From positions 163,395 to 227,394 of the forward strand of contig NZ_WWGX01000030.1 in the NCBI RefSeq assembly GCF_009862265.1: DNA of 64,000 bases, read 5' to 3'. This document shows, piece after piece, positions 35,793 to 43,546 of the stretch. This stretch comes from Streptomyces sp. SID8352. GTDB taxonomy: Bacteria; Actinomycetota; Actinomycetes; Streptomycetales; Streptomycetaceae. Position 1 is the stretch's first letter. The number at the start of each line of letters is the position of its first letter. Made by a program: the position numbers and the translations under genes. The notes beneath the pieces were generated by a model. That model had not been told where the DNA came from, did no database searches, and saw nothing but the letters and a program-made list of their open reading frames with translations.

Positions 35793-37235
35793 ATGACCGC
35801 CGTACGACCCGAGAGCACCGCCCGGCCGGCCTCCGGCACCTCCTTCCCCGCCGGCTTCGTCTGGGGCACCGCCACCGCCGCCTACCAGGTGGAGGGGGCC
35901 GCCGCCGAGGCCGGCCGCACGCCCTCCATCTGGGACACCTTCAGCCACACCCCCGGCAAGGTCCGCAACGGCGACACCGGGGACATCGCCGCCGACCACT
36001 ACCACCGCTACCGCGACGACGTGGCCCTGATGAAGGACCTCGGACTGAACGCCTACCGCTTCTCGGTCTCCTGGTCCCGGGTCCAGCCCACCGGCCGGGG
36101 CCCCGCCGTCGAACGCGGGCTGGACTTCTACCGCCGCCTCACCGACGAACTCCTGGCCGCGGGCATCACCCCCGTCGCCACCCTCTACCACTGGGACCTC
36201 CCCCAGGAGTTGGAGGACGCGGGCGGCTGGCCGCACCGGGACACCGCCGACCGCTTCGCCGAGTACGCCGGCATCATGGCCCGCGCCCTCGGCGACCGCG
36301 TCGGCGTCTGGACCACCCTCAACGAGCCCTGGTGCAGCGCCTTCCTCGGCTACGGCTCCGGTGTGCACGCCCCCGGCCGCACCGACCCGGCGGCCACCCT
36401 GCGCGCCGCCCACCACCTGAACCTCGCCCACGGCCGCGCCGTCGGCGCCCTGCGCGCCGGGCTGCCCGCCGCCGCCCAGGTCTCCCTCACCCTCAACCTG
36501 CACCAGGTGCGCCCCCTCACCGACGCCCCCGGGGACGTCGGGGCGGCCCGCCGTATCGACGCCGTCGGCAACCGGATCTTCACCGGCCCGGTCCTCGACG
36601 GCGCCTACCCCGAGGACCTCCTCGCCGACACCGCCCACCTCGTGGACTGGGACGGCCTGGTCCGCGAGGGCGACCTCGCCGAGACCTCCCGCCCCCTCGA
36701 CCTGCTCGGCGTCAACTACTACGCGCCCACCGTGGTCTCCCGCCCCGCCGAGGGCTCCGGCGCCACCCGCGACGACGGCCACGGGGCCGCCGACCGCTCC
36801 CCGTGGACCGGCTGCGACGACATCGCCTTCCACCTCGCCAACGACGACCTCACCGCCATGAACTGGGCCATCGACCCCGACGGGCTGCACACCCTGCTCA
36901 CCGGGCTGGCCGCCGCCCACCCCGGACTGCCCCTGATGGTCACCGAGAACGGCGCCGCCTTCGACGACTACGTCTCCCCCGAGGGCGTGGTGAACGACCC
37001 CGAGCGCATCGCCTACCTCCACGCCCACCTGGACGCCGTACGGCGCGCCATCGCCGACGGCGCCGACGTCCGCGGCTACTTCCTCTGGTCGCTGCTGGAC
37101 AACTTCGAATGGTCCTACGGCTACTCGAAGCGCTTCGGCACCGTGTACGTGGACTACGCCAGCCAGCGCCGCATCCCCAAGGCCAGCGCCCACTGGTACG
37201 CCGGGGTGATCCGCCGCAACGCCCTGCCCGGCTGA
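35793..37235 (+). CDS. bglC: GH1 beta-glucosidase (cellodextrin hydrolase)
   Basis: A 480-residue cytoplasmic GH1 enzyme without signal peptide. Start region '[20 protein letters not shown]' is the GH1 N-terminal signature. Catalytic acid/base Glu178 in 'TLNEPW' and nucleophile Glu385 in 'VTENGA' are intact, as is 'DNFEWSYGY' near the end. It hydrolyses imported cellobiose/cellotriose to glucose, closing the pathway started by CebEFG. ATG 35793 is set by GH1 homology and the adjacent operator/ribosome-binding site. Confidence 0.92.
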   Translation: MTAVRPESTARPASGTSFPAGFVWGTATAAYQVEGAAAEAGRTPSIWDTFSHTPGKVRNGDTGDIAADHYHRYRDDVALMKDLGLNAYRFSVSWSRVQPTGRGPAVERGLDFYRRLTDELLAAGITPVATLYHWDLPQELEDAGGWPHRDTADRFAEYAGIMARALGDRVGVWTTLNEPWCSAFLGYGSGVHAPGRTDPAATLRAAHHLNLAHGRAVGALRAGLPAAAQVSLTLNLHQVRPLTDAPGDVGAARRIDAVGNRIFTGPVLDGAYPEDLLADTAHLVDWDGLVREGDLAETSRPLDLLGVNYYAPTVVSRPAEGSGATRDDGHGAADRSPWTGCDDIAFHLANDDLTAMNWAIDPDGLHTLLTGLAAAHPGLPLMVTENGAAFDDYVSPEGVVNDPERIAYLHAHLDAVRRAIADGADVRGYFLWSLLDNFEWSYGYSKRFGTVYVDYASQRRIPKASAHWYAGVIRRNALPG

Positions 37236-37396
37236 CGCACCGGGGCCGGGCCCCGCGCCGGTCCGGACGGCCCCGCGCCGGTCCGCCGGGCCCCGGCCCG
37301 TGCCGGCGCCGGTACGGCGGGACGGGGAGACCGGGGAGCGCGGGACGGCTGCTGTTACATTCCAGGCCTCATTGCTGCGAGGGGAAGGCGACGGCC

Positions 37397-38452
37397 ATGG
37401 CGGTCAACGGTGGGCGGAGCCGGGGCGCCGGGCGCCCGACCCTGGAGGAGGTGGCCGCCCGCGCCGGGGTCGGCCGCGGCACGGTCTCCCGCGTGATCAA
37501 CGGCTCGCCCCGGGTGAGCGACACGACCCGGGCCGCCGTCGAGGCCGCCGTCGCCGAACTGGGCTACGTCCCCAACACCGCGGCCCGCGCCCTGGCCGCC
37601 AACCGCACCGACGCCATCGCGCTGGTGGTGCCCGAGCCGGAGACCCGGTTCTTCGCGGAGCCGTACTTCTCCGACATGCTGCGGGGCGTGGGAGCGGAGA
37701 TCTCCGACAGCGAGCTGCAACTGCTGCTGATCTTCGCGGGCAGCGACCGGGAGCGGCAGCGGCTCGCCCGGTACCTCGCCGCCCACCGGGTGGACGGAGT
37801 GCTGCTGGTCTCCGTGCACGCCGACGACCCGCTGCCCGACCTGCTGGCCCAGCTGGAGATCCCCGCGGTGATCAGCGGCCCCCGCTCCGCCGGGGAGACG
37901 CTGGCCTCGGTCGACTCCGACAACTACGGCGGCGCCCGCTCCGCCGTGGAGCACCTGCTCTCCCGGGGGCGCGCCCGCGTCGCGCACATCACCGGCGCCC
38001 CCGACGTCTACGGTGCCCAGCGCCGCGTCGACGGCTACCGGGACGCGCTCAGGGAGGCGGGGCACGCCGAGGACGACGGGCTGATCGAGCCCGGTGACTT
38101 CACCGAGGAGGGCGGTCACCGTGCGATGGCGGAGCTGCTGCGCCGCCGCCCGGACCTGGACGCGGTGTTCGCCGCCTCGGACGTGACCGCCGCCGGTGCC
38201 CGCCGGGCGCTGCGCGAGGCGGGCCGCCGCATCCCGGAGGACGTGGCGCTGGTCGGCTACGACGACTCGGTCATCGCCCGCCACCTGGACCCGCCGCTCA
38301 CCAGCGTCCGCCAGCCGATCGTGGAGATGGGCCGGGCCATGATCGACCTGCTGCTCGCGGAGATCGCCGCGCCCCGTCCGCCGGTCCCCGGCGCTCCGGC
38401 CCGCAGCCGGATCGTGCTGCCGACGGAACTGGTGGTCCGCGCCTCGTCCTGA
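37397..38452 (+). CDS. LacI-family repressor (candidate CebR)
   Basis: A 351-residue LacI/GalR regulator. HTH and hinge: 'TLEEVAARAGVGRGTVSRV' (15-33), 'VINGSPRVSD' and 'AELGYVPNTAARAL'. The periplasmic-binding-like domain (about 65-345) contains 'VDGVLLVSVHADD' and 'VALVGYDDS'. The recognition helix suits palindromic operators such as the two CebR-type sites in this unit. The location after bglC, together with a decayed relative upstream of cebE, makes it the best candidate for the cellobiose-responsive repressor. ATG 37397 has GAGGGGAAGG upstream. Confidence 0.82.
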   Translation: MAVNGGRSRGAGRPTLEEVAARAGVGRGTVSRVINGSPRVSDTTRAAVEAAVAELGYVPNTAARALAANRTDAIALVVPEPETRFFAEPYFSDMLRGVGAEISDSELQLLLIFAGSDRERQRLARYLAAHRVDGVLLVSVHADDPLPDLLAQLEIPAVISGPRSAGETLASVDSDNYGGARSAVEHLLSRGRARVAHITGAPDVYGAQRRVDGYRDALREAGHAEDDGLIEPGDFTEEGGHRAMAELLRRRPDLDAVFAASDVTAAGARRALREAGRRIPEDVALVGYDDSVIARHLDPPLTSVRQPIVEMGRAMIDLLLAEIAAPRPPVPGAPARSRIVLPTELVVRASS

Positions 38453-38503
38453 CCCACCCCGGCCCGTGCCTCACGGAGGGCACGGCATCCGCGCGGACGA
38501 AAG

Positions 38504-38545
38504 CGAGGGGCCGGTGACCTTCTCGCGAAGATCACCGGCCCCTCG
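38504..38545. terminator. Long hairpin between LacI gene and tRNA-His
   Basis: CGAGGGGCCGGTGA(C/T)CTTC pairs with its inverse across a TCGC loop (38504-38545, one mismatch). It separates the plus-strand LacI gene from the minus-strand tRNA-His and can terminate both. Confidence 0.8.
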
Positions 38546-38550
38546 ACCAG

Positions 38551-38624
38551 GGTGAGTGACGGGACTCGAACCCGCGGCATCCTGGACCACAACCAGGTGC
38601 TCTACCAGCTGAGCTACACCCACC
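38551..38624 (-). tRNA. tRNA-His (GTG)
   Basis: Reverse-strand cloverleaf with anticodon loop TTGTGGT (anticodon GTG), D-arm 'GCTCAGCTGGTAGAGC', T-loop TTCGAGT and the extra 5' G (-1) opposite C73 that identifies tRNA-His. No encoded CCA. Confidence 0.94.
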
Positions 38625-38732
38625 ATGACCGGTGCTCGAACCCCTCGGTGAGAGGTCCGCGGGTTTCCCCGACCAGCCGAGAAAAAGTGTACAGGGTCCG
38701 AAGGGGTGCTCGCGCCCGCCTTTCCGCCGCCC

Positions 38733-39335
38733 CTACCCGGCGGGCAGGACGTGCCGCGCGGCGATGGTCCGGGCGGTGTCGCCGTCCGGACCGGGCTGCG
38801 GGACGAAGACGGCCTCGCGGTAGTAGCGCAGCTCCGCGATGGACTCGCGGATGTCGGCGAGCGCGCGGTGGTTGCCGCTCTTCTCCGGGCTGTTGAAGTA
38901 CGCCCTCGGGTACCAGCGGCGGGCCAGCTCCTTGACGGAGGAGACGTCGACGATCCGGTAGTGGAGGTAGCCCTCCAGCGTGGGCATGTCGCGCAGCAGG
39001 AAGCCCCGGTCGGTGCCGACGGAGTTCCCGCACAGCGGCGCCTTCCCGGGCTCCTTCACGTACTCCTCGATGTACGCCAGGACCCGGGCCTCGGCGTCGG
39101 CGAGGGTCGTGCCGCCCTCCAGCTCGGCCAACAGGCCGGACGCGGTGTGCATCTCCCGCACCACCTCCGGCATCGTCTCCAGGGCCCGGTCCGGCGGGCG
39201 GATGACGATGTCGACACCGTCCCCGAGCACGTTCAGTTCGGAGTCGGTGACGAGGCCGGCCACCTCGATGAGAGCGTCGTCGGACAGCGAGAGGCCGGTC
39301 ATCTCGCAGTCGATCCAGACCATGCGATCGTTCAT
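38733..39335 (-). CDS. orn: Oligoribonuclease
   Basis: A 200-residue DEDDh-family 3'-5' exoribonuclease that degrades nanoRNA dinucleotides, including pGpG from cyclic-di-GMP breakdown. '[10 protein letters not shown]' (6-15) gives the first Asp and Glu; '[11 protein letters not shown]' the third; '[12 protein letters not shown]' the catalytic His and last Asp. Length is typical. It lies downstream of adpA on the same strand, an arrangement known in streptomycetes as adpA-ornA, with its own promoter likely in the 279-bp gap. Confidence 0.95.
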   Translation of the reverse strand: MNDRMVWIDCEMTGLSLSDDALIEVAGLVTDSELNVLGDGVDIVIRPPDRALETMPEVVREMHTASGLLAELEGGTTLADAEARVLAYIEEYVKEPGKAPLCGNSVGTDRGFLLRDMPTLEGYLHYRIVDVSSVKELARRWYPRAYFNSPEKSGNHRALADIRESIAELRYYREAVFVPQPGPDGDTARTIAARHVLPAG

Positions 39336-39498
39336 GCCGCAACCTTACGGCGCCCGTAGCGCCCTGTGACCGGGGCGTGCCGGGCCCGCGGCCCCGGGCC
39401 GGGGTGCGGAAGGGGGCGCGGGCCCGGTCGGGTCCGCGCCCCGGGTACGCCGGCCGGGTCCCGAGGGACCCGGCCGGCGCCGCACCTGCCCGAGGCAT

Positions 39499-39546
39499 GT
39501 CCGGCGATTCCCGTCTGCCTGCGGGCGACGACGGGAATCGCCGGAC
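39499..39546. promoter_or_regulatory. Perfect 17-bp inverted repeat downstream of adpA
   Basis: GTCCGGCGATTCCCGTC (39499-39515) pairs base for base with 39530-39546 across a 14-nt loop. It lies in the adpA-orn gap, 69 nt beyond the adpA stop. No U-tract follows, so it may be a terminator, RNA-processing stem or mRNA stabiliser. Confidence 0.75.
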
Positions 39547-39561
39547 CGCCCTTGGGGCCTC

Positions 39562-39608
39562 TCGTTTGGATCATGCCGGGCTCGCGGGGTCCGGCCCGAT
39601 CCAAACGA
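39562..39608. terminator. 11-bp inverted repeat directly after adpA
   Basis: TCGTTTGGATC (39562-39572) pairs perfectly with GATCCAAACGA (39598-39608) across 25 nt. It begins 7 nt after the adpA stop on the minus strand and is the first of two stems before orn. Confidence 0.7.
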
Positions 39609-39614
39609 AAGACC

Positions 39615-40796
39615 CTAGGGCGCGCTGCGCTGTCCCGGCACGCTCGCCGCCGGGACGGGCACCGGGGTGCGGCGGGTCTGGAACGGCACCCCGTTCTCCG
39701 CCGTCAGCAGCGGCGGCATGCTCTCGGCGGGCAGGGCCACCCGCGCGGCGGCCTCGGCGTCGGCCTGCCGGTCGCCCTGCGGACGCCGGGCCCGGTAGGC
39801 GGCCCGGTAGGCGGCCGGGGACGAGCCGAGCTGGCGGCGGAAGTGCCCGCGCAGCGCCACCGGCGAGCGGAAGCCGCAGCGGCCCGCCACCTCGTCCACG
39901 GAGTAGTCCGAGGTCTCCAGGAGCCGCTGCGCCTGGAGCACCCGCTGGGTGATCAGCCACTGGAGCGGCGCGCTGCCGGTCAGCGACCGGAAGCGCCGGT
40001 CGAAGGTGCGGCGGCTCATGTACGCACGCGCGGCCAGCGTCTCCACGTCGAACTGCTCGTGGAGGTGCTCCAGTGCCCAGGCGACGACCTCGGCGAGCGG
40101 GTCGGCGCCGATCTCCTCGGGTAAAGACCGGTCGAGGTAGCGCTCCTGGCCGCCGTTGCGGCGCGGCGGGACCACCAGGCGGCGGGCCAGCGCGCCGGCC
40201 GCCTCGTTGCCGTGGTCCGTGCGCACGATGTGGAGGCACAGGTCGATGCCGGCCGCGGTCCCCGCGGAGGTGAGCACGTCGCCGTCGTCCACGAAGAGTT
40301 CACGCGGATCGACGTGCACCGACGGATAGCGCTTGGCCAGCGTCGGCGCGTACATCCAGTGGGTGGTGGCCGGACGGCCGTCCAGCAGTCCCGCCGCCGC
40401 CAGGACGAAGGCGCCGGTGCACAGCCCGACGATGCGGGCGCCCTCCTCGTGCGCCCGGCGCAGAGCGTCGAGCGCCTCCTCCGGTGGCGGTGAGGTGATC
40501 GACCGCCAGGCGGGCACCACGACGGTGCCTGCCCGGGAGATCGCCTCCAGCCCTTGTGGCGCGGTGAGTTCGAGACCGCCCGTGGTGCGCAGCGGGCCCT
40601 CTTCACCCGCGCACACCAGCAGGCGGTAGCGCGGTACGCCGGCGTCCTGGCGGTCGATGCCGAACACCGACAGCGGTATGGAACTCTCGAAGATGGGGCC
40701 GCCGCTGAACAGCAGCACCGCGACGATCTCCTTGCGGCGTCGCCCGGAAAGCTTCCGGGCCGCGGCTTCCGGCGCGGCAGTGGAGTCGTGGCTCAT
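39615..40796 (-). CDS. adpA: AdpA, AraC/XylS-family developmental master regulator
   Basis: A 393-residue regulator. The N-terminal DJ-1/PfpI-like domain (about 20-190: 'EIVAVLLFSGGPIFESSIPL', 'IVGLCTGAFVLAAAGLLDG') mediates dimerisation; the C-terminal AraC domain has two HTHs ('VETLAARAYMSRRTFDRRFR' and 'VDEVAGRCGFRSPVALRGHF'). Start ATG 40796 gives the family N-terminus 'MSHDSTAAPEAAARKL'. Leu225 is encoded by TTA (40122-40124), so translation depends on the bldA tRNA, a hallmark of adpA. It activates morphogenesis and secondary metabolism genes. AdpA-type sites occur upstream. Confidence 0.97.
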   Translation of the reverse strand: MSHDSTAAPEAAARKLSGRRRKEIVAVLLFSGGPIFESSIPLSVFGIDRQDAGVPRYRLLVCAGEEGPLRTTGGLELTAPQGLEAISRAGTVVVPAWRSITSPPPEEALDALRRAHEEGARIVGLCTGAFVLAAAGLLDGRPATTHWMYAPTLAKRYPSVHVDPRELFVDDGDVLTSAGTAAGIDLCLHIVRTDHGNEAAGALARRLVVPPRRNGGQERYLDRSLPEEIGADPLAEVVAWALEHLHEQFDVETLAARAYMSRRTFDRRFRSLTGSAPLQWLITQRVLQAQRLLETSDYSVDEVAGRCGFRSPVALRGHFRRQLGSSPAAYRAAYRARRPQGDRQADAEAAARVALPAESMPPLLTAENGVPFQTRRTPVPVPAASVPGQRSAP

Positions 40797-41172
40797 CCTG
40801 CTAAGCCCCCCTCGGTGGTCGCGGCTCCTCGGTCGTGTCGCTCCTGCACGTTTCCCCTTGGTCCTGCACGAGTCCCCCGCCGTAACAGTCAAGATCGAAT
40901 CTACTGCGTCCCGTCATGCCCGGATGGCCGGTTCGGCACTTGGGACATTGCCGACATGGCAACTTGGCGTGAAGCATTCGATCACGAAGCGTTGCACTCC
41001 CGGACGCCGCAGGGAAGTGCGCCGTACGGCAGTGGCCAATCCCCGTAGGGTGCGCGGGGTCGTCGGGACCCTTTTTGTGCAGGTGGAACGGGGGTTGGGG
41101 GGCGGTCGGGGCAGGAGTCGGGCCACATGCGGAAGTTGGCTGAAAAGAGGCGTGTGCGTGCGCGGAAACCGG
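40797..41172. other. Long adpA upstream region
   Basis: 376 bp between adpA and the small membrane-protein gene behind it, with no coding frame. Long leaders are usual for adpA. It contains two AdpA-type sites, listed separately. Confidence 0.55.
40925..40974 (+). promoter_or_regulatory. AdpA-type binding sequences (candidate autoregulation)
   Basis: TGGCCGGTTC (40925-40934) fits the AdpA consensus TGGCSNGWWY completely; TGGCGTGAAG (40965-40974) fits nine of ten positions. They lie about 130 and 170 bp upstream of the adpA start, 40 bp apart. AdpA is known to bind its own promoter in S. griseus; action here is inferred. Confidence 0.5.
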
Positions 41173-41625
41173 TCAGTCGTCCGGTCTGTTTTCCCGAATC
41201 CGCTGCTCCCGGGCCTCCGTTGCGAGGGTCCGGCGCTCCGCCCGGCGCAGCAGCAGCCGGCACGCGCCGGTGACCGCGGCCAGTCCCACGGCCGTTCCGG
41301 CGGTGCCCGCGAGCGAGGCGCCGTACCAGAGCAGCGCGACCGGGATGAGGAAGCAGCTGAAGGCCGCCCAGCGGACGGCGTCGGTGGCGCCGTACCGTGC
41401 GGAGGGGACCCGGCGGCCCGCCGGGGGCGCGGCCGGAGGGTCCCGCAGAGCGCCCTCCGGGCGGCCGGGCGGTTCCCGGCCCGGGGGGCCGGGAGGGCAA
41501 GGGGCGCACGGGCCGGGACCGGACGGCAGGGGGTCCGGGGGCGGCCCGGGGCGCGGCGGTCCGGACGGGGGTGCGGGGCGGTGGGGATCGGACGGCGGTT
41601 CGGCGGGCCGGTGCGGTCCGGGCAT
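41173..41625 (-). CDS. Small membrane protein with proline-rich N-terminus
   Basis: A 150-residue protein: residues 1-75 are Pro/Gly/Arg-rich, followed by two closely spaced membrane spans (about 84-104 and 108-125, 'FSCFLIPVALLWYGASLAG') and a basic/acidic tail ending 'IRENRPDD'. No family recognised. Same strand as adpA but 376 bp upstream of it. Confidence 0.6.
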   Translation of the reverse strand: MPGPHRPAEPPSDPHRPAPPSGPPRPGPPPDPLPSGPGPCAPCPPGPPGREPPGRPEGALRDPPAAPPAGRRVPSARYGATDAVRWAAFSCFLIPVALLWYGASLAGTAGTAVGLAAVTGACRLLLRRAERRTLATEAREQRIRENRPDD

Positions 41626-41927
41626 GAGGGCTCCCTGGGGCGAGGCTCACCCGGTTCAACGGCCGGGCGGCGCCCGGGTCACGACGCCGTGATCGCCACA
41701 GATTGTTGAATCCTGTGCAAACCGCCTGTACAGCACAGCAACCATTGCGTTACGGGCGCGGCCTCGGGCATGCTCCGGTGGACCCCACGACCGGGGGCCG
41801 CGGGATCAGGGCGAGGAGAGGAGTGCCGCCGTACCCTTGGGGGTATGGGGTTGGGAAGACGATTCCCGGACACAGCTCAGCCGCACCCTGTGGTCCCACC
41901 CAAAAGGATTGACACGCCGAGACAGCC
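41626..41927. other. Divergent promoter region before the stress-protein gene
   Basis: 302 bp between divergent genes. It includes an imperfect inverted repeat around CCTGTGC...GCACAG (about 41713-41741) and a TTGACA at about 41909. No operator family can be named. Confidence 0.45.
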
Positions 41928-42455
41928 ATGGCCGGTCACGAATTCTTCGAACCCGCGGACCGCAAGCGGCCCGTCGCCGAACCCACGGCGGCCGAGCCCC
42001 AGGCGGCCGAACAGCCACGTCAGCGATGCGACCCCGCCTTCAAGCACGGCGTCGTCGTCGGCTTCGACGGCTCCACGTCCAGTGAGCGCGCCCTCGCCTA
42101 CGCCGTGGGCATGGCCCGCAGGCTCGCCGCCGGACTGGTGATCGTGCACGTGGCCAACCGCCTGCCCACCACGGTCTGGGCGGGCTGCGAGCCCCCCGTC
42201 TTCGTCGACGTCCCGGACCACCGCACCGAGGTGCTCGGGCTGGAGCTGGCCTGCGCCGACCACCTCTGCGAGATCCCTTGGATCCTCGTCGAGCGCGGCG
42301 GCGACATCTGCCACGAACTGGAGGAGGTCGGCCGGGAGTACGAGGCGGACGCCATCGTCGTCGGTTCCAGCCATGGACTGGTGGGCCGCCTCTTCGGCTC
42401 CGTCGCCGGACGGCTCGCCAAGCGGGCCCGGCGCCCGGTCGTGGTCATTCCCTAG
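41928..42455 (+). CDS. Universal stress protein (UspA family)
   Basis: A 175-residue single-domain Usp with a 38-residue Ala/Glu/Pro-rich N-terminal extension. 'VVVGFDGSTSSERALAYAVG' starts the domain; the ATP-binding glycine motif is near the end ('IVVGSSHGLVGRLFGSVAGR', matching G-x2-G-x9-G-S). It probably binds ATP and functions in stress or dormancy physiology. Start ATG 41928. Confidence 0.85.
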   Translation: MAGHEFFEPADRKRPVAEPTAAEPQAAEQPRQRCDPAFKHGVVVGFDGSTSSERALAYAVGMARRLAAGLVIVHVANRLPTTVWAGCEPPVFVDVPDHRTEVLGLELACADHLCEIPWILVERGGDICHELEEVGREYEADAIVVGSSHGLVGRLFGSVAGRLAKRARRPVVVIP

Positions 42456-42893
42456 GGGGCGCCTCCCGCCGGGCCCCGAGAGCAGCCTCCCCCGCACCAC
42501 GGCGGCCGTCCCGCCGGGCCGTGAGGGCCGCCTTCCGCCCGGCCGTGTCCCGCCTCGGAATCCCCCCGTCAGGGGGAGTACCGAGGGGGAGCCCCGAAGG
42601 GGAGATCCGGGTCCCGGGGCCCTCCCTCCGGGGGCCCGGCCGGGTCCCGCCCGCCCTTCCTCCGGGGGCCCGGCCGGAACCCCGCGCGCCGCTCCCGCCG
42701 TCGCTCCCGCCCCGTCCGGCCCGCCCGACCCCGGTGGTACCGGGTCCTCCCGGGCTCCTGAGCGCGCCCCCGGCGCGCCCCGGCGCGCGCTCCGATCGCC
42801 TCCGGTGAACCTACCGATGCGTACAGGTGTTTGGTCCCTTGTAAGGGGCATATAAGGCTCACCACAACTGCACATGGACGAAGGGAGCCCGCC
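42456..42893. other. Intergenic region before the GPR1/FUN34/YaaH gene
   Basis: 438 bp, mostly GGGGCC/CCCGGG-rich with no gene. A short palindrome CCCTTGTAAGGG (about 42836-42847), followed by ATATAAGG, lies 50 bp before the next start and is probably promoter DNA. Confidence 0.5.
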
Positions 42894-43457
42894 GTGGACC
42901 AGCACGTCTCCGCGGGAAGCACCACCACCATCGTCGGCCGACTCGCCCTGGGGGTCACCCTGTTGGCCTTCGGTCTCGGCCACACCGCCGTCATCGACGG
43001 CGTCACGGCGGGCGACGCCGTGACCCTCGCCCGCCATGTCGGCGGCATCGCGCTGTTCCTCGTCGGACTGCTGGCCCTGCGCGACGGCGACACCGCCTCC
43101 GGCACGGCCTTCACCGCCTTCGGCGCGCTCTGGTTCACCTGGGCGTCCGCCGCGTCCGGGGGTCGGGTCTCCGCCAACGCGGCGGGGCTGTTCCTGCTCC
43201 TGTTCGCCCTCGTGGCCCTCTCCCTCGCCGCCGCCGGCGGGGACCCGCTGACGCGGGGCGGCCACGGGCTGTTCGCCGTGTCGCTGCTGCTGATCGCGGT
43301 GGCGGTCTTCTCCGAGAGCACGGCCCTCGTCAAGGCCGGCGGCTGGTTCGCCGTCGCCGCCGGGGCGGTCGTCTGGTACTCCGCCACCGCCGCCCTCGCC
43401 CACTGGCCCACGGCGCTGCCGCGGGGCCGGGCGGGGCGCCGGGCGACGGCGGCGTAG
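42894..43457 (+). CDS. GPR1/FUN34/YaaH-family acetate uptake transporter-like protein
   Basis: A 187-residue protein with six hydrophobic segments ('LALGVTLLAFGLGHTAV' to 'AAGAVVWYSATAAL') in the compact pattern of the succinate-acetate/proton symporter family. The family N-P-[AV]-P signature is not clear, so transport of acetate is tentative. GTG 42894 follows GAAGGGAG. Convergent with glmS. Confidence 0.6.
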   Translation: MDQHVSAGSTTTIVGRLALGVTLLAFGLGHTAVIDGVTAGDAVTLARHVGGIALFLVGLLALRDGDTASGTAFTAFGALWFTWASAASGGRVSANAAGLFLLLFALVALSLAAAGGDPLTRGGHGLFAVSLLLIAVAVFSESTALVKAGGWFAVAAGAVVWYSATAALAHWPTALPRGRAGRRATAA

Positions 43458-43482
43458 CCGGCCCCCCCCGGGCGGACCGCCC

Positions 43483-43519
43483 GCGGGCCCCGGGTGCCGG
43501 TGGCGCGCCCGGGGCCCGC
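43483..43519. terminator. Bidirectional hairpin between convergent genes
   Basis: Perfect 12-bp stem GCGGGCCCCGGG (43483-43494) with 43508-43519, 13-nt loop, placed 26 nt after the transporter-like gene and 28 nt after glmS. Confidence 0.8.
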
Positions 43520-43546
43520 GCTCCGCGCCCGCCTGGCGCGGAGCGG

